64,000 nucleotides of DNA from Streptomyces ardesiacus (GTDB lineage: Bacteria; Actinomycetota; Actinomycetes; Streptomycetales; Streptomycetaceae), in contig NZ_BEWC01000003.1 in NCBI RefSeq assembly GCF_003112575.1, positions 310,001 through 374,000 of the forward strand. The letters run 5' to 3'. Positions 10,705 to 20,634 of the stretch are shown piece after piece; positions within the stretch are counted from its first letter, which is position 1; each line of letters opens with the position of its first letter. The notes below the pieces were generated by a model. The model was not told the DNA's origin and did not search any database. It saw only the letters and a program-made list of their open reading frames with translations. The position numbers were made by a program, and so were the translations under genes.

Positions 10705-11310
10705 TCAGCCCATGCTCTTGGCGCCGTCCAGGGACTCGCGGATGATGTCGGCGTGACCGGCGTGCTGGGCGGTCTCGGCGATGACGTGCATCAGCACCCG
10801 GCGGGCCGACCACTCGCTGTCGGCCTCGAACCACGGGGCCTTCGGCAACGGCTGCGTGGCGTCCAGGTCCGGCAGGGTGACGACCAGTTCGTCGGTCCGG
10901 CGGGCCACCTCGGCGTAGTCGGCCAGCACACCGGCCAGCGTCTCGCCGGGAAGCATCCGGAACTCGTCGGCCCGCCGGGCCCAGTCGGCCTCGGTCATGG
11001 CGGTGAAGTCCCCCATCACCGACGGGCCCTTCACGATGAACTCGGCCCAGTTCCGCTCGACCGCGGCCACGTGCTTGATCAGGCCGCCCAGACACAGCTC
11101 GCTGGCGGTGGTCCGGAGCCCGGCCTGCTCGTCGGTGAGGTCGCGGGTGGTGAAGCGCAGGAAGTGCCGGTGCTTGGCCAGCATCGCCAGCAGGTCGGCC
11201 CGTTCGCCGGTGACGGCCGGGGCCTGGGCCGCGTCGGGGGTGGTTCGGTCGGGGGTGGTCTGGTCGGGGGTGGTGGTCGGCTCGCTGGTGGTCGACGCGT
11301 CGAGGGTCAT
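10705..11310 (-). CDS. DUF664/DinB-superfamily protein
   Basis: 201 residues. After a Thr/Pro tail of about 40 residues built of TTPDQTTPDRTTPD repeats (DNA repeat TCGGGGGTGGT at about 11236-11280), the DinB-like four-helix fold starts at RADLLAMLAKHRHFL. Candidate metal ligands are the histidine in GGLIKHVAAVERNW and the pair in VLMHVIAETAQHAGHAD. Family members are thought to be mycothiol-dependent thiol transferases or isomerases; no substrate is known. The start ATG at 11310 has GGAGACC upstream. Three other DinB-fold proteins are encoded in this window (5837, 50611, 52784). Confidence 0.87.
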   Translation of the reverse strand: MTLDASTTSEPTTTPDQTTPDRTTPDAAQAPAVTGERADLLAMLAKHRHFLRFTTRDLTDEQAGLRTTASELCLGGLIKHVAAVERNWAEFIVKGPSVMGDFTAMTEADWARRADEFRMLPGETLAGVLADYAEVARRTDELVVTLPDLDATQPLPKAPWFEADSEWSARRVLMHVIAETAQHAGHADIIRESLDGAKSMG

Positions 11311-11387
11311 GGCTGGTCTCCGCCTTCCGGTGTTCCTGCTCCGTCGGTCGAGAACCACGTTAGGAACCATCTAGGTCGGATTCCGTC

Positions 11388-12935
11388 CTAGTGCGCGAGC
11401 GTTCCCCCGCCCATCAGCAGCCCCAGCCCCTCGGTGTCGTCGAAGGCGTCCCCGGACAGCCGCGTGACGCCCGAGGCGGAGGGGCCGTCGGCGGTGCCCG
11501 GCAGCAGGTACGCGACGCCGTCCACCGTGTCGCTGCCCGGCGCGGTCACCACGAGGTCGGCGTGGCCGTCGCCGTCCAGGTCGGTGAGGCCCACCGCGGT
11601 GCCGAAGTCGGCGGCCCCGCCCGGGGCGGCGCCGAGGTCGTCGCCGTCGAACAGCCGGGCACACTCGCCCACGAGCCCGTCCGGCCCGCCCGCCAGGAAC
11701 AGCACCTGCTCCGGCCCCGGCTTGCCGTACACGTCCCACCGAGGGGCCCCCGCGACCACGTCCGCGTACCCGTCGCCGTTGACGTCCCCGGTGTCCAGGC
11801 CGGTGAAGACGGCGTCCTCGTCCTGGGGCTCCGCGCCGGGCACTCCGGGGGTGTCCCGGTCGACGGTCGTCCTGCGCCGCCCCGGCCCGTCCTGCGTCCC
11901 GTACACCACCGTCACCGAGCTGCGGCTCGCGTCACCCCCGCGGGGGCTCAGCACCAGGTCGTCGATGCCGTCGCCGTCCACGTCGCCGACCGCGCCGGTC
12001 CCCGCGTCGGGGAGGCGGACACCCGCGGGCTGCGTGAACCCGTCCCGGCCGCCGCGCAGGTAGCTCACCGGCCGGTTCAAGTCGGCCCAGGGCGCCTCCG
12101 GTTCCGGGTCGGCGGAGTGGAAGCTCACGAGGTCGTCGACGCCGTCGCCGTCGAGGTCCCCGGCGAGGAGGTCGCCGTAGAGCGCGTTGCCGACGTCGGG
12201 GGAGGGCCGGCGCGGGGCGGGGACGCGGCCGGTCCCGGCGGGGGTGCCGTCGCGCCCGAAGGGCCCCTTGAGCAGCCCTTTGCCGGAGCCGAGCCCGAAG
12301 ACCAGGTCGGGGTGACCGTCCCCGTCGAAGTCCCCGGCGACGAGCTGTTCGTCCAGGATCGGGTCGTTGTCCCACGCGACGTGGCTGACGTCCGTCCCCG
12401 GCACCCGGACGGCACGGGAGAGGCCGTCCTGCGACCCCCACATGATGATCACACTGGGCTTCCAGTCGAAGACCGAGGCGGCGAGGTCGGTGTACCCGTC
12501 CCCGTCGAAGTCCCGCGCCACGACGTCCGTCCCGAAGAAGGCCTCGTCGCGGTTGTTCCCCGGTATCCCGGCGTCGTCCTGCGTCAGGTACTGGCACCGG
12601 GCGACGGCCGTCCCCTCCCCCGCCCCGTAGACGACCTCGATGCTCCCGCCGCCGGCCCCGCCCTCCACGCTCCCCATCGACCCGAGGGCCAGGTCGGGAT
12701 GCCCGTCCCCGTCGAAGTCGGCGGCACCCTCCGGGGCGTGCGCGCCGGCCGCGGTGCCCCGGGCTCCGCCGGTCCCGCACGCGTACGGCGAGGCGATGCC
12801 GTCCGCCCCGCCGCCGGCGACCACGAACCCCGCGGCGACCACCAGGGCGACGACGGCCGCCCCGCCCCCGACCAGCCGGCCCCGCCCGCCGAACCGTCGC
12901 TGCCGCGCCGCCGCCTGATCGTCCGAACCATCCAT
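11388..12935 (-). CDS. FG-GAP/VCBS repeat protein, membrane-anchored
   Basis: 515 residues. The N-terminus has a basic cytoplasmic tail and one hydrophobic segment (GGGAAVVALVVAAGFVVAG), so the rest is probably outside the membrane. At least seven calcium-binding loops of the form DxDGDGxxD are seen: DFDGDGHPD twice, DFDGDGYTD, DLDGDGVDD, DVDGDGIDD, DVNGDGYAD and DLDGDGHAD. They are spaced as in integrin-alpha-like beta-propeller blades (FG-GAP). No enzyme motif was found; the role may be adhesion or protein-protein contact. The start is uncertain: ATG at 12935 lacks a clear ribosome site, and an in-frame GTG at 12947 is the alternative. Confidence 0.88.
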   Translation of the reverse strand: MDGSDDQAAARQRRFGGRGRLVGGGAAVVALVVAAGFVVAGGGADGIASPYACGTGGARGTAAGAHAPEGAADFDGDGHPDLALGSMGSVEGGAGGGSIEVVYGAGEGTAVARCQYLTQDDAGIPGNNRDEAFFGTDVVARDFDGDGYTDLAASVFDWKPSVIIMWGSQDGLSRAVRVPGTDVSHVAWDNDPILDEQLVAGDFDGDGHPDLVFGLGSGKGLLKGPFGRDGTPAGTGRVPAPRRPSPDVGNALYGDLLAGDLDGDGVDDLVSFHSADPEPEAPWADLNRPVSYLRGGRDGFTQPAGVRLPDAGTGAVGDVDGDGIDDLVLSPRGGDASRSSVTVVYGTQDGPGRRRTTVDRDTPGVPGAEPQDEDAVFTGLDTGDVNGDGYADVVAGAPRWDVYGKPGPEQVLFLAGGPDGLVGECARLFDGDDLGAAPGGAADFGTAVGLTDLDGDGHADLVVTAPGSDTVDGVAYLLPGTADGPSASGVTRLSGDAFDDTEGLGLLMGGGTLAH

Positions 12936-13198
12936 ACGAACGATCACGCGAGGGCACCGGCTCCCGGTTCCGGCCTCTCGGGCCGCCCGGCGTGTGGGCC
13001 GGCCGGAACACCCGTGGTGCCTCTGCCCGCGCGCGGGACCGGTCCGGACCCCGGCCGGGAGCCGGGGGCGCAGGCTCCGGGGGCCGGAACTGATACCACG
13101 GCGCCATCCGGGACCCCGCCTGTCAGGCGTCAGTCGTACGCCCAAGTACCGCCAGGAGCCGACGCGTTGGGCGGCGTCAGGCGTCTAACTTCGACCGC

Positions 13199-14359
13199 AT
13201 GCCCAGCAGATCGAACACCTCACGCAGGACCGTCCTGACCGCGCTGCTCGCGGGAGGTCTGTCCGTCCCCCTCCTCGGAGCGGCCCCCGCGTCGTCGGCA
13301 CCCGCCGCCGTACTGGCGTTGCCCTCCCCCTCCGGTCACCGCCCCGTGGGCCGCCGCACCCTGCACCTCGTCGACCGGCACCGCGCCGATCCCTGGGTGC
13401 CGACGGCGCGCGGCAGGGAGCTGATGGTGTCCGTGTCCTACCCGGCACGTCCGTCGGGCGGGGCTCCGGCGGCGTACATGACCGAGAGCGAGGCGCAACG
13501 GCTCCTGGAGGCGAAAGGGCTCGCCGGGGTCGTACCGGCCACGACGGTCGCGGGAACGCGTACGCACGCGCGGGTCGACGCACCCCCCGCGCCGGGCTGC
13601 TTCCCCCTGGTCCTCCTGTCCCCCGGCTTCTCCATGCCGCGCACCACGCTCACCGCACTCGCCGGGGAACTGGCCGCCGGCGGCTACGTCGTCGCCGCCG
13701 TGGACCACGCCTACGAGTCCGTCGGCACGGAGTTCCCCGGCGGGCGGGTCCCGTCCTGCGTGGCCTGCGACCGGGTCGGCGCCGATGTCGAGGAGGCGGC
13801 GGTCGTGCAGGGCCGGGCCGCGGACCTGTCCTTCGTGATCGACGAGTTGACGGGTCACCGGCGAGCGGGGGCACTCGCTCACGTGATCGACGCGCAGCGC
13901 ATCGGCGTTGCCGGGCATTCGATCGGCGGGGCGGCCGCCATGGCGACGATGGCCGCCGACCGTCGCGTACGGGCGGGGGTCAACCTCGACGGGGGGTTCT
14001 TCGTACGCGACGCGGGGTCCGGGCTCGGCCGGCGTCCGTTCATGATGGTCGGCGCCGAGGACGTCCATGGTCCCGCCCACACCGGCAGCGACTGGGCCGC
14101 CACCTGGGGCCGCCTGCGCGGCTGGAAACGCTGGCTGACCGTGGCGGGGGCCGGGCACTTCTCCTTCACCGACATCCCCTGGCTGGCCGATCGGCTGGGG
14201 CTGGCCGATCCGGAGGTTCCCCTCTCGGGTGAGCGGGGGTGGTACATCACCCGCGACTACGTCCGGGCCTTCTTCGACCTCCACCTGCGGGGCATCCCCC
14301 AGCCGCTCCTCCAGAGCCCCACCTCCGCCCACCCCGAGGTGGAGTTCCACCGGCCCTAG
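13199..14359 (+). CDS. Tat-exported alpha/beta hydrolase (PAF-acetylhydrolase-like)
   Basis: 386 residues. The N-terminus SNTSRRTVLTALLAGGL carries a twin-arginine export motif and the leader ends near PASSAPA. The mature part has the alpha/beta hydrolase order: PLVLLSPGF (oxyanion strand), nucleophile elbow GHSIGG with Ser near residue 241, acid candidate in NLDGGF or GAED, and histidine in GAGHFSF. The spacing and the YPA and SPG motifs resemble PAF-acetylhydrolase II and bacterial cutinase/lipase relatives. It should hydrolyse an ester outside the cell; the substrate is unknown. It is convergent with the FAD/FeS oxidoreductase (17 bp between stops). Confidence 0.85.
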   Translation: MPSRSNTSRRTVLTALLAGGLSVPLLGAAPASSAPAAVLALPSPSGHRPVGRRTLHLVDRHRADPWVPTARGRELMVSVSYPARPSGGAPAAYMTESEAQRLLEAKGLAGVVPATTVAGTRTHARVDAPPAPGCFPLVLLSPGFSMPRTTLTALAGELAAGGYVVAAVDHAYESVGTEFPGGRVPSCVACDRVGADVEEAAVVQGRAADLSFVIDELTGHRRAGALAHVIDAQRIGVAGHSIGGAAAMATMAADRRVRAGVNLDGGFFVRDAGSGLGRRPFMMVGAEDVHGPAHTGSDWAATWGRLRGWKRWLTVAGAGHFSFTDIPWLADRLGLADPEVPLSGERGWYITRDYVRAFFDLHLRGIPQPLLQSPTSAHPEVEFHRP

Positions 14360-14376
14360 CGGACCTGGAGAAGACG

Positions 14377-17253
14377 TCACCCGCGCCCGCCCTCACCCAG
14401 CCCCTCCGCCAGCACCTCCGCCAGATGCCGCCCCCGCACCCCCGCCAGTTGCTCCAGCTGGGTCCGGCAGGAGTAGCCGTCCGCGAGGACCACCGCTCCG
14501 TCCGGTGCCTCGCGCACGGCGGGGAGCAGGTGGTCCTCCGCGCAGGCGGCCGACACCTCGTAATGGCCTTCCTCGAAACCGAAGTTGCCCGCGAGTCCGC
14601 AGCAGCCGCCGCTCAACTCGCCGGTCAGGCCGGCCGCCCCGCGCAGCCGGCGGTCGGCCGCGTCGCCCAGGACCGCGTGCTGGTGGCAGTGGGTCTGGCC
14701 GACCGCCGGACGGTTCACGGCCGGCGGCCTCCAGTCGGGGGCATGGCGCTCCAGCGCCTCCGCGAAGGTCAGGACGCGCGAGGCGAGCCGGGCCGCGCGC
14801 GGGTCGTCGTGCAGCAGCTCGGGCAGGTCCGTGCGCAGGGCGGCCGCACAGCTCGGCTCCAGGACGACGACCGGCGCGGACGTCTCCAGCACCGGGGCCA
14901 TCAGGTCCAGCGTGCGGCGCATCACCGCGCGGGCGCGGTCCAGTTGACCCGTCGAGACGTACGTCAGCCCGCAGCACACCCGCCCCCGGCGGGCCGTCAG
15001 CAGCGCCAGGGCCGACCTCGACGTACCGTCCCCGACCGCGGGCCCCCGCCCCAGCGTCGGCGGCAGCACCACCCGCAACCCGGCCGCCTCCAGCACCCGT
15101 ACGGCCGCCCGGCCCACGGAGGGCGACAGGTGCTCGGTGAACGTGTCGGGCCACAGGACCACCAGGTCCCCCGCCCCACCCGGTCCGCCCCGCCTCCGCC
15201 ACCACCTGCTGAACGTCTCCCCCGCGAGCCTCGGCACCTCCCGTTCCCGCGCGATCCCGCCCAGCCGCTTCGCCACCGCGGCCAACGGCCCGACCGACGC
15301 GAGCGCGTTGACGGCCGGCGCCGTCCGGGTCCGCGCCGCCCAGCGCAGCCACACCGGGAGCCACCCCAGCGCGTAGTGGGCGGCGGGACGGCGGCGCCCC
15401 TCGTAGTGGTGGTGCAGGAACTCGGCCTTGTACGTGGCCATGTCGACCTCGACCGGGCAGTCGGAGCGGCAGCCCTTGCAGGACAGGCACAGGTCCAGGG
15501 CGTCCCGGACCTCTGCCGACCGCCAGCCGTCCGTCACCAGGTCGCCGGCCAGCATCTCGTGCAGCAGGCGGGCGCGGCCCCGCGTGGAGTGCTCCTCCTC
15601 GCCCGTCGCCCGGAAGGACGGGCACATCACGTCCGCCCCGGACACCGACGTCGTACGGCACTTGGCTACCCCGACGCAGCGGCGCACCGCCGCCGAGAAG
15701 TCGCCGCCGTCGGACGGGTAGCCGAACGCGACGTCCACCGGTTCGCGCGGCAGGACGGAGAAGCGCAGGTTCGCATCGAGCGGGGCCGGGCGGACCAGCA
15801 TGCCGGGGTTGAGGAGGTCGTCCGGGTCCCAGAGGGCCTTCGCGCGCTCGAAGAGGGCGACGGTCTGCGCGCCGTACATCCTCGGCAGCAGTTCCGCCCG
15901 TGCCTGTCCGTCCCCGTGCTCCCCGGACAGCGAGCCGCCGTGGGCCACCACCACGTCCGCCAGTTCCTCCGAGAAGCGGCGGAAGCGGGCGATCCCGGCC
16001 TCCGTGAGCAGGTCGAAGTCGATACGGACGTGGATGCAGCCGTCGCCGAAGTGCCCGTACGGCGTGCCGCGCAGTCCGTGGGCGGTCAGCAGCGCCCGGA
16101 AGTCGCGCAGGTAGCCGCCCAGGCGGGCAGGGGGCACCGCGCAGTCCTCCCACCCCGGCCACGCCTCGGAGCCCTCCGGCATCCTGGTCGCCGTACCGCT
16201 CGCGTCCTCCCGGACCCGCCACAGCGCCCGCTGCCCCGCGGGGTCGGTGACGACGAGGGCGTCCACGACGTCCGCCGCCGCCACGACCGCCTCCGCACGC
16301 GCGCGTGCCTCCGCCTGCGTGTCGCCGCCGGTCTCCACGAACAGCCAGGCGCCGCCCCGGGGCAGCCCCTGCGTGGACGGCACCAGGTCCACCGCCATGC
16401 CCTCCACCGTCAGCGGGCCGAGCGGCAGCAGCCCGGCCGCCGCCTCGGCCGCGCCCGCCTCGTCGGCGTAGCCCAGCACCGCCAGCGCACGCGCGCGCGG
16501 GGACTCGACCAGCCGCACGACCGCCTCCGTCAGCACGCCCAGGGTGCCCTCCGAGCCGCAGAAGGAGCGGGCGACGTCCGCGCCCCTCTCCGGCAGCAGG
16601 GCGTCCAGCGCGTAGCCGGAGATGCGGCGCGGGAGGTCGGGGAAACCGGTGCGCAGGCGGGCCAGGTCGCCGTCCACCAGCTCCCGCAGCCCCTCGGGCG
16701 CCCCGGCCCACTCCTGCCCCAGCCGCAGCCGCTGCCCCCGCGCGGTGAGCACGGACAGCTCGCGCACGCTGTCCGCCGTCGTGCCCCAGGCCACCGAGTG
16801 GGAGCCGCAGGAGTTGTTGCCGATCATGCCGCCGAGGGTGCAGCGGCTGTGGGTGGAGGGGTCGGGTCCGAACCGGAGCCCGTGCGGGGCGGCGGCGTCC
16901 TGGAGCCGGTCGAGGACGAGCCCCGGCTGCACGACGGCCGTGCGCGCCTCCGGATCGAGGGCGAGCAGCCGGTTCATGTGCCGCGTGAAGTCCAGCACCA
17001 CCCCCGTGCCGGTCGCCTGCCCGGCGATCGAGGTGCCGCCGCCGCGCGCCACGACCGGCACGCCGCGCTCCCGGCACACCTCCAGCACGGCCGCCACGTC
17101 GTCGGCGTCCCTCGGCGCCACGACACCGAGGGGGACCCTCCGGTAGTTCGACGCGTCCATGGTGGTCAGGGCCCGGGCGGTGACGTCGAACCCGACCTCG
17201 CCGCGGACGGCCCCGCGCAGTGCTGCCTCCAGATCCGTCATGCCCTCCAGCAT
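14377..17253 (-). CDS. FAD-linked oxidase / FeS dicluster fusion (GlcD-GlpC, D-lactate dehydrogenase type)
   Basis: 958 residues. The N-terminal half is a GlcD/VAO-type FAD domain: VARGGGTSIAGQATG binds the pyrophosphate, GGMIGNNSCGSHS follows, and FCGSEGTLGVLTE and FGDGCIHVRIDF complete the fold. A linker with CPSFRATGEEEHSTRGRA leads to an FeS motif CLSCKGCRSDCPVE. The last 250 residues carry two CCG-type segments (CCGLTYVSTG and GGCCGLAGNFG), as in GlpC/GlcF heterodisulfide-type subunits. It probably oxidises a 2-hydroxy acid such as D-lactate and passes electrons to the quinone pool. An alternative start is ATG 17241 (MTDLEAAL), which has GGAGGG very close. It is divergent from serC. Confidence 0.9.
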   Translation of the reverse strand: MLEGMTDLEAALRGAVRGEVGFDVTARALTTMDASNYRRVPLGVVAPRDADDVAAVLEVCRERGVPVVARGGGTSIAGQATGTGVVLDFTRHMNRLLALDPEARTAVVQPGLVLDRLQDAAAPHGLRFGPDPSTHSRCTLGGMIGNNSCGSHSVAWGTTADSVRELSVLTARGQRLRLGQEWAGAPEGLRELVDGDLARLRTGFPDLPRRISGYALDALLPERGADVARSFCGSEGTLGVLTEAVVRLVESPRARALAVLGYADEAGAAEAAAGLLPLGPLTVEGMAVDLVPSTQGLPRGGAWLFVETGGDTQAEARARAEAVVAAADVVDALVVTDPAGQRALWRVREDASGTATRMPEGSEAWPGWEDCAVPPARLGGYLRDFRALLTAHGLRGTPYGHFGDGCIHVRIDFDLLTEAGIARFRRFSEELADVVVAHGGSLSGEHGDGQARAELLPRMYGAQTVALFERAKALWDPDDLLNPGMLVRPAPLDANLRFSVLPREPVDVAFGYPSDGGDFSAAVRRCVGVAKCRTTSVSGADVMCPSFRATGEEEHSTRGRARLLHEMLAGDLVTDGWRSAEVRDALDLCLSCKGCRSDCPVEVDMATYKAEFLHHHYEGRRRPAAHYALGWLPVWLRWAARTRTAPAVNALASVGPLAAVAKRLGGIAREREVPRLAGETFSRWWRRRGGPGGAGDLVVLWPDTFTEHLSPSVGRAAVRVLEAAGLRVVLPPTLGRGPAVGDGTSRSALALLTARRGRVCCGLTYVSTGQLDRARAVMRRTLDLMAPVLETSAPVVVLEPSCAAALRTDLPELLHDDPRAARLASRVLTFAEALERHAPDWRPPAVNRPAVGQTHCHQHAVLGDAADRRLRGAAGLTGELSGGCCGLAGNFGFEEGHYEVSAACAEDHLLPAVREAPDGAVVLADGYSCRTQLEQLAGVRGRHLAEVLAEGLGEGGRG

Positions 17254-17264
17254 GGCGCTCGTAG

Positions 17265-18470
<1,206 letters not shown>

Positions 18471-18491
18471 CCTCCGGCGACGACGTGCAAG

Positions 18492-18526
18492 AGGGCGCCC
18501 GGTGACGCACGTCGCCGGGCGCCCTT
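18492..18526 (+). terminator. Strong hairpin terminator after serC
   Basis: Perfect 11-bp arms AGGGCGCCCGG (18492-18502) and CCGGGCGCCCT (18515-18525) around a 12-base loop, starting 21 bp after the serC stop. It is followed by TT, not a long U-run, as is common in Streptomyces. It should also protect the downstream minus-strand remnant and TetR locus from read-through. Confidence 0.85.
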
Positions 18527-18543
18527 CGCGTGTTCGGACGGCC

Positions 18544-18640
18544 CTACCCGTCGGCGAACAGTTCCTCGGCGCGCGCCAGGCTGAGGGACCGGTCCAGCCA
18601 GGTGCTCAACACGTCGAGATCGGTGCACCCGGTGACTCGC
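18544..18640 (-). pseudogene. C-terminal remnant of a larger protein (Rpn/transposase-like tail)
   Basis: The minus strand encodes about 30 residues ending at TAG, containing TGCTDLDVLSTWLDRSLSLA and then ARAEELFADG. This has the look of the C-terminal tail of actinobacterial Rpn-type putative nuclease/transposase proteins (TGCxDLDxLxxWLDRxL...EELF). The rest of such a gene is absent: upstream on the same strand lies the TetR locus. I read it as a remnant left by deletion or rearrangement. The family call is from memory of the tail motif and is weak; that it is a fragment is firmer. Confidence 0.4.
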
Positions 18641-19569
18641 GGCACGGAGACCAGCGGCGGCGGCGACATCGGCCGCACCCTCGAACTGTTGTGGGACACC
18701 GGCCGGCGCCCCAGCCGGGGGCCGAGGCCCGGCCTGACGCTGGACCGGATCGTCGAGACCGCCGTCGAGGTCGCGGACCGGGAGGGTCTGGGCGCGCCGT
18801 CTCGATGCGCCGGATCGCCACCGAGCTGGGCACCGGCACGATGTCGCTGTACCGCTACGTCCCCGGCAAGGCCGAGCTGCTCGACCTCATGCTGGACCGC
18901 GTGCAGCGCCCGTCCGACGACCCCGCCGGCTTCGGCGACGGCGACTGGCGCTCGGCGCTCCACGCGCTCGGCCACGCCACGCTCGCCCTCTACCGCCGCC
19001 ACACCTGGCTGCTGGAGGTCAACCAGTCCCGCCCGATCCTCGGCCCGGCCGCCCTGGACAGCATGGAGAAGGTGCTCGCCCGGATCAGGCCGATGGGCCT
19101 GACCGACCCCGAGCTGGTGTCGGTGATCGTCATGATCGACGGGTACGTCGTCGGGGCCGCCCGCACCCAGGTGTACGAGCGGGAGGCCGAGCGCAGCTCC
19201 GGCCTGACGGACGCGGAGTTCTGGCGGGCCCAGGAGCCGGTGCTCGTGAAGGCCATGACGAGCGGGCGCTACCCCGTGCTGGCCTCCCTCTCGGAGGACG
19301 CCTTCGGCGGGGGCTTCGACCACTTCGAGTTCGGGCTCCAGCGCATCCTGGACGGGCTGGAGACGCTGGTGGCCTCCCGACGGGCGACGGACCACCGCAC
19401 CCCGGCGGACGCCCCCGCCCCGGCGGACGCCCCCGCCCCGGCGGACGCCCCCGCCCCGGCCGACGCCCCCACCGCCGCGGACGCCCCGGCCCCGGCGGAG
19501 CGCGGGCCCGTCACGCGGCCCGGCCGCTCGGCGGCGCCCGGATCAGCGGCGCCCGAAGACCCGGCGTAG
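18632..19569 (+). pseudogene. TetR-family regulator, frameshifted
   Basis: The N-terminal part, from a GTG at 18632, reads GLTLDRIVETAVEVADREGL in one frame. The second half of the helix-turn-helix and the rest (SMRRIATELGTGTMSLYRYV, then ligand domain) lie in another frame. The break is at about 18791-18803, where the family consensus GLxAVSMR needs two bases removed or one added. The joined product would be a TetR with a TetR_C ligand domain, ending in a tail of Ala-Asp-Ala-Pro repeats. Either the gene is dead or there is a sequencing error in this GC-rich stretch. It overlaps the convergent downstream gene by 27 bp. Confidence 0.75.
19405..19494 (+). repeat. 18-bp tandem repeat encoding ADAPAP units
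   Basis: Five head-to-tail 18-bp units GCGGACGCCCCCGCCCCG, the first three perfect (19405-19458) and two degenerate (19459-19494). They encode the tail of the frameshifted TetR gene. The perfect copies suggest recent slippage expansion, so copy number may vary between strains. Confidence 0.85.
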
Positions 19570-20535
19570 GCCGAAGAGCGCGGCGAACGCGACGAGCAGC
19601 CCGACCGCGCCGATCTTGAGCGTGTCCCCGCCCGCCGCGCCGGAGCCCTCGCCCGAGGCGTGGGACCCGGACCCCGCTCCGCCGCCGGAGTCGCCGCCGG
19701 CCCGCCCGGGCACGTCCTGGGCCTTCACGGGGCTGTTGACGCCCTCCATGCCGAGCAGCAGCTTCTTGCCGTCGATCGTGTACGTGGCGGACTCGCCCTG
19801 CCCCAGGGGCACGTTGATCCGTCCCGTGCGCCGGATCTTCCCGCCGTTCCAGTCGTACCAGATGCCCCCGAGGTAACCGCGCACGGCGAGTTGCTCACCG
19901 TCCGGGGAGAACGCGGCGTCCGTCGCCCAGAGGTCCACCGGGACGGTGGGCCGGAAGATGTTGGTGCCGGAGGACGACAGCTTCGCCGGGCCCTCGTACA
20001 GGTGCCCGCCGTCCTCGTGCTTGTCGATGATGTAGACCCGGCCGGTCTTCGGGTGGACCAGCATCGACTCCGCGTCGCGGGAACCGTCCGTGTACGTGAC
20101 GACGTACTGCGTCGCCTTCACCGTCTGGTCCTTGAGTTCCGTCGGCTCGGGCAGCTCGTAGATCCACACGTGCGGCCAGGTCACGCCGTCGTTGTCCCCG
20201 ATGTCGCCGACGAAGATCTTGTTGCCGGGGCCGATGGCGATGGCCTCGACGTCGCGCGGGGTGCCGACGCCGGACAGGGCGACGCGGGCGACGGTCTCGC
20301 CGGTGGCGCCGTCCACGGCGTAGAGGTAGGGCCCGGTGTCCTGGTCGTTGTGCGTCCAGTAGACGCCGGGGTGCAGGCGGGACGCGGCGAGGCCGCTGGA
20401 CTCGGTGATGCGCGGGTCCTTGATCGTGAACCCGTCGCTCCCGGCGGGGCCGTCGTCCCCGTCCGCCGCCGAGGCGGGCACGGCGAACGCGCCCACGAGG
20501 AGGGCCGAGGCGAGGAGGGCGAAGGGTCGGCGCAT
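19543..20535 (-). CDS. Secreted, C-terminally anchored beta-propeller-like protein
   Basis: 330 residues. A signal peptide (RRPFALLASALLVGAFAVPA, cleavage near ASAADG) is followed by about 230 residues with propeller-like strands: ESSGLAASRLHPGVYWTHND, FVGDIGDN, MLVHPKTGRVYIIDK and DAAFSPDGEQLAVRGY. The C-terminus has a Gly/Ser linker, one hydrophobic helix (IGAVGLLVAFAALFG) and a basic tail RRVFGRR, so it is held at the membrane facing outside. It resembles bacterial proteins with TolB/SdiA-like propellers of unknown substrate. No catalytic motif seen. Convergent 27-bp overlap with the TetR locus. Confidence 0.83.
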   Translation of the reverse strand: MRRPFALLASALLVGAFAVPASAADGDDGPAGSDGFTIKDPRITESSGLAASRLHPGVYWTHNDQDTGPYLYAVDGATGETVARVALSGVGTPRDVEAIAIGPGNKIFVGDIGDNDGVTWPHVWIYELPEPTELKDQTVKATQYVVTYTDGSRDAESMLVHPKTGRVYIIDKHEDGGHLYEGPAKLSSSGTNIFRPTVPVDLWATDAAFSPDGEQLAVRGYLGGIWYDWNGGKIRRTGRINVPLGQGESATYTIDGKKLLLGMEGVNSPVKAQDVPGRAGGDSGGGAGSGSHASGEGSGAAGGDTLKIGAVGLLVAFAALFGLRRVFGRR

Positions 20536-20634
20536 GCGCCAAGCCTGCCATCCCGCACGGGCGTTCACGACGGCGGCCAGGTGCGTGGGAGGGCTCACAT
20601 CGCGTCGACCGGGCCGATCGTCCATGATGAGCGG

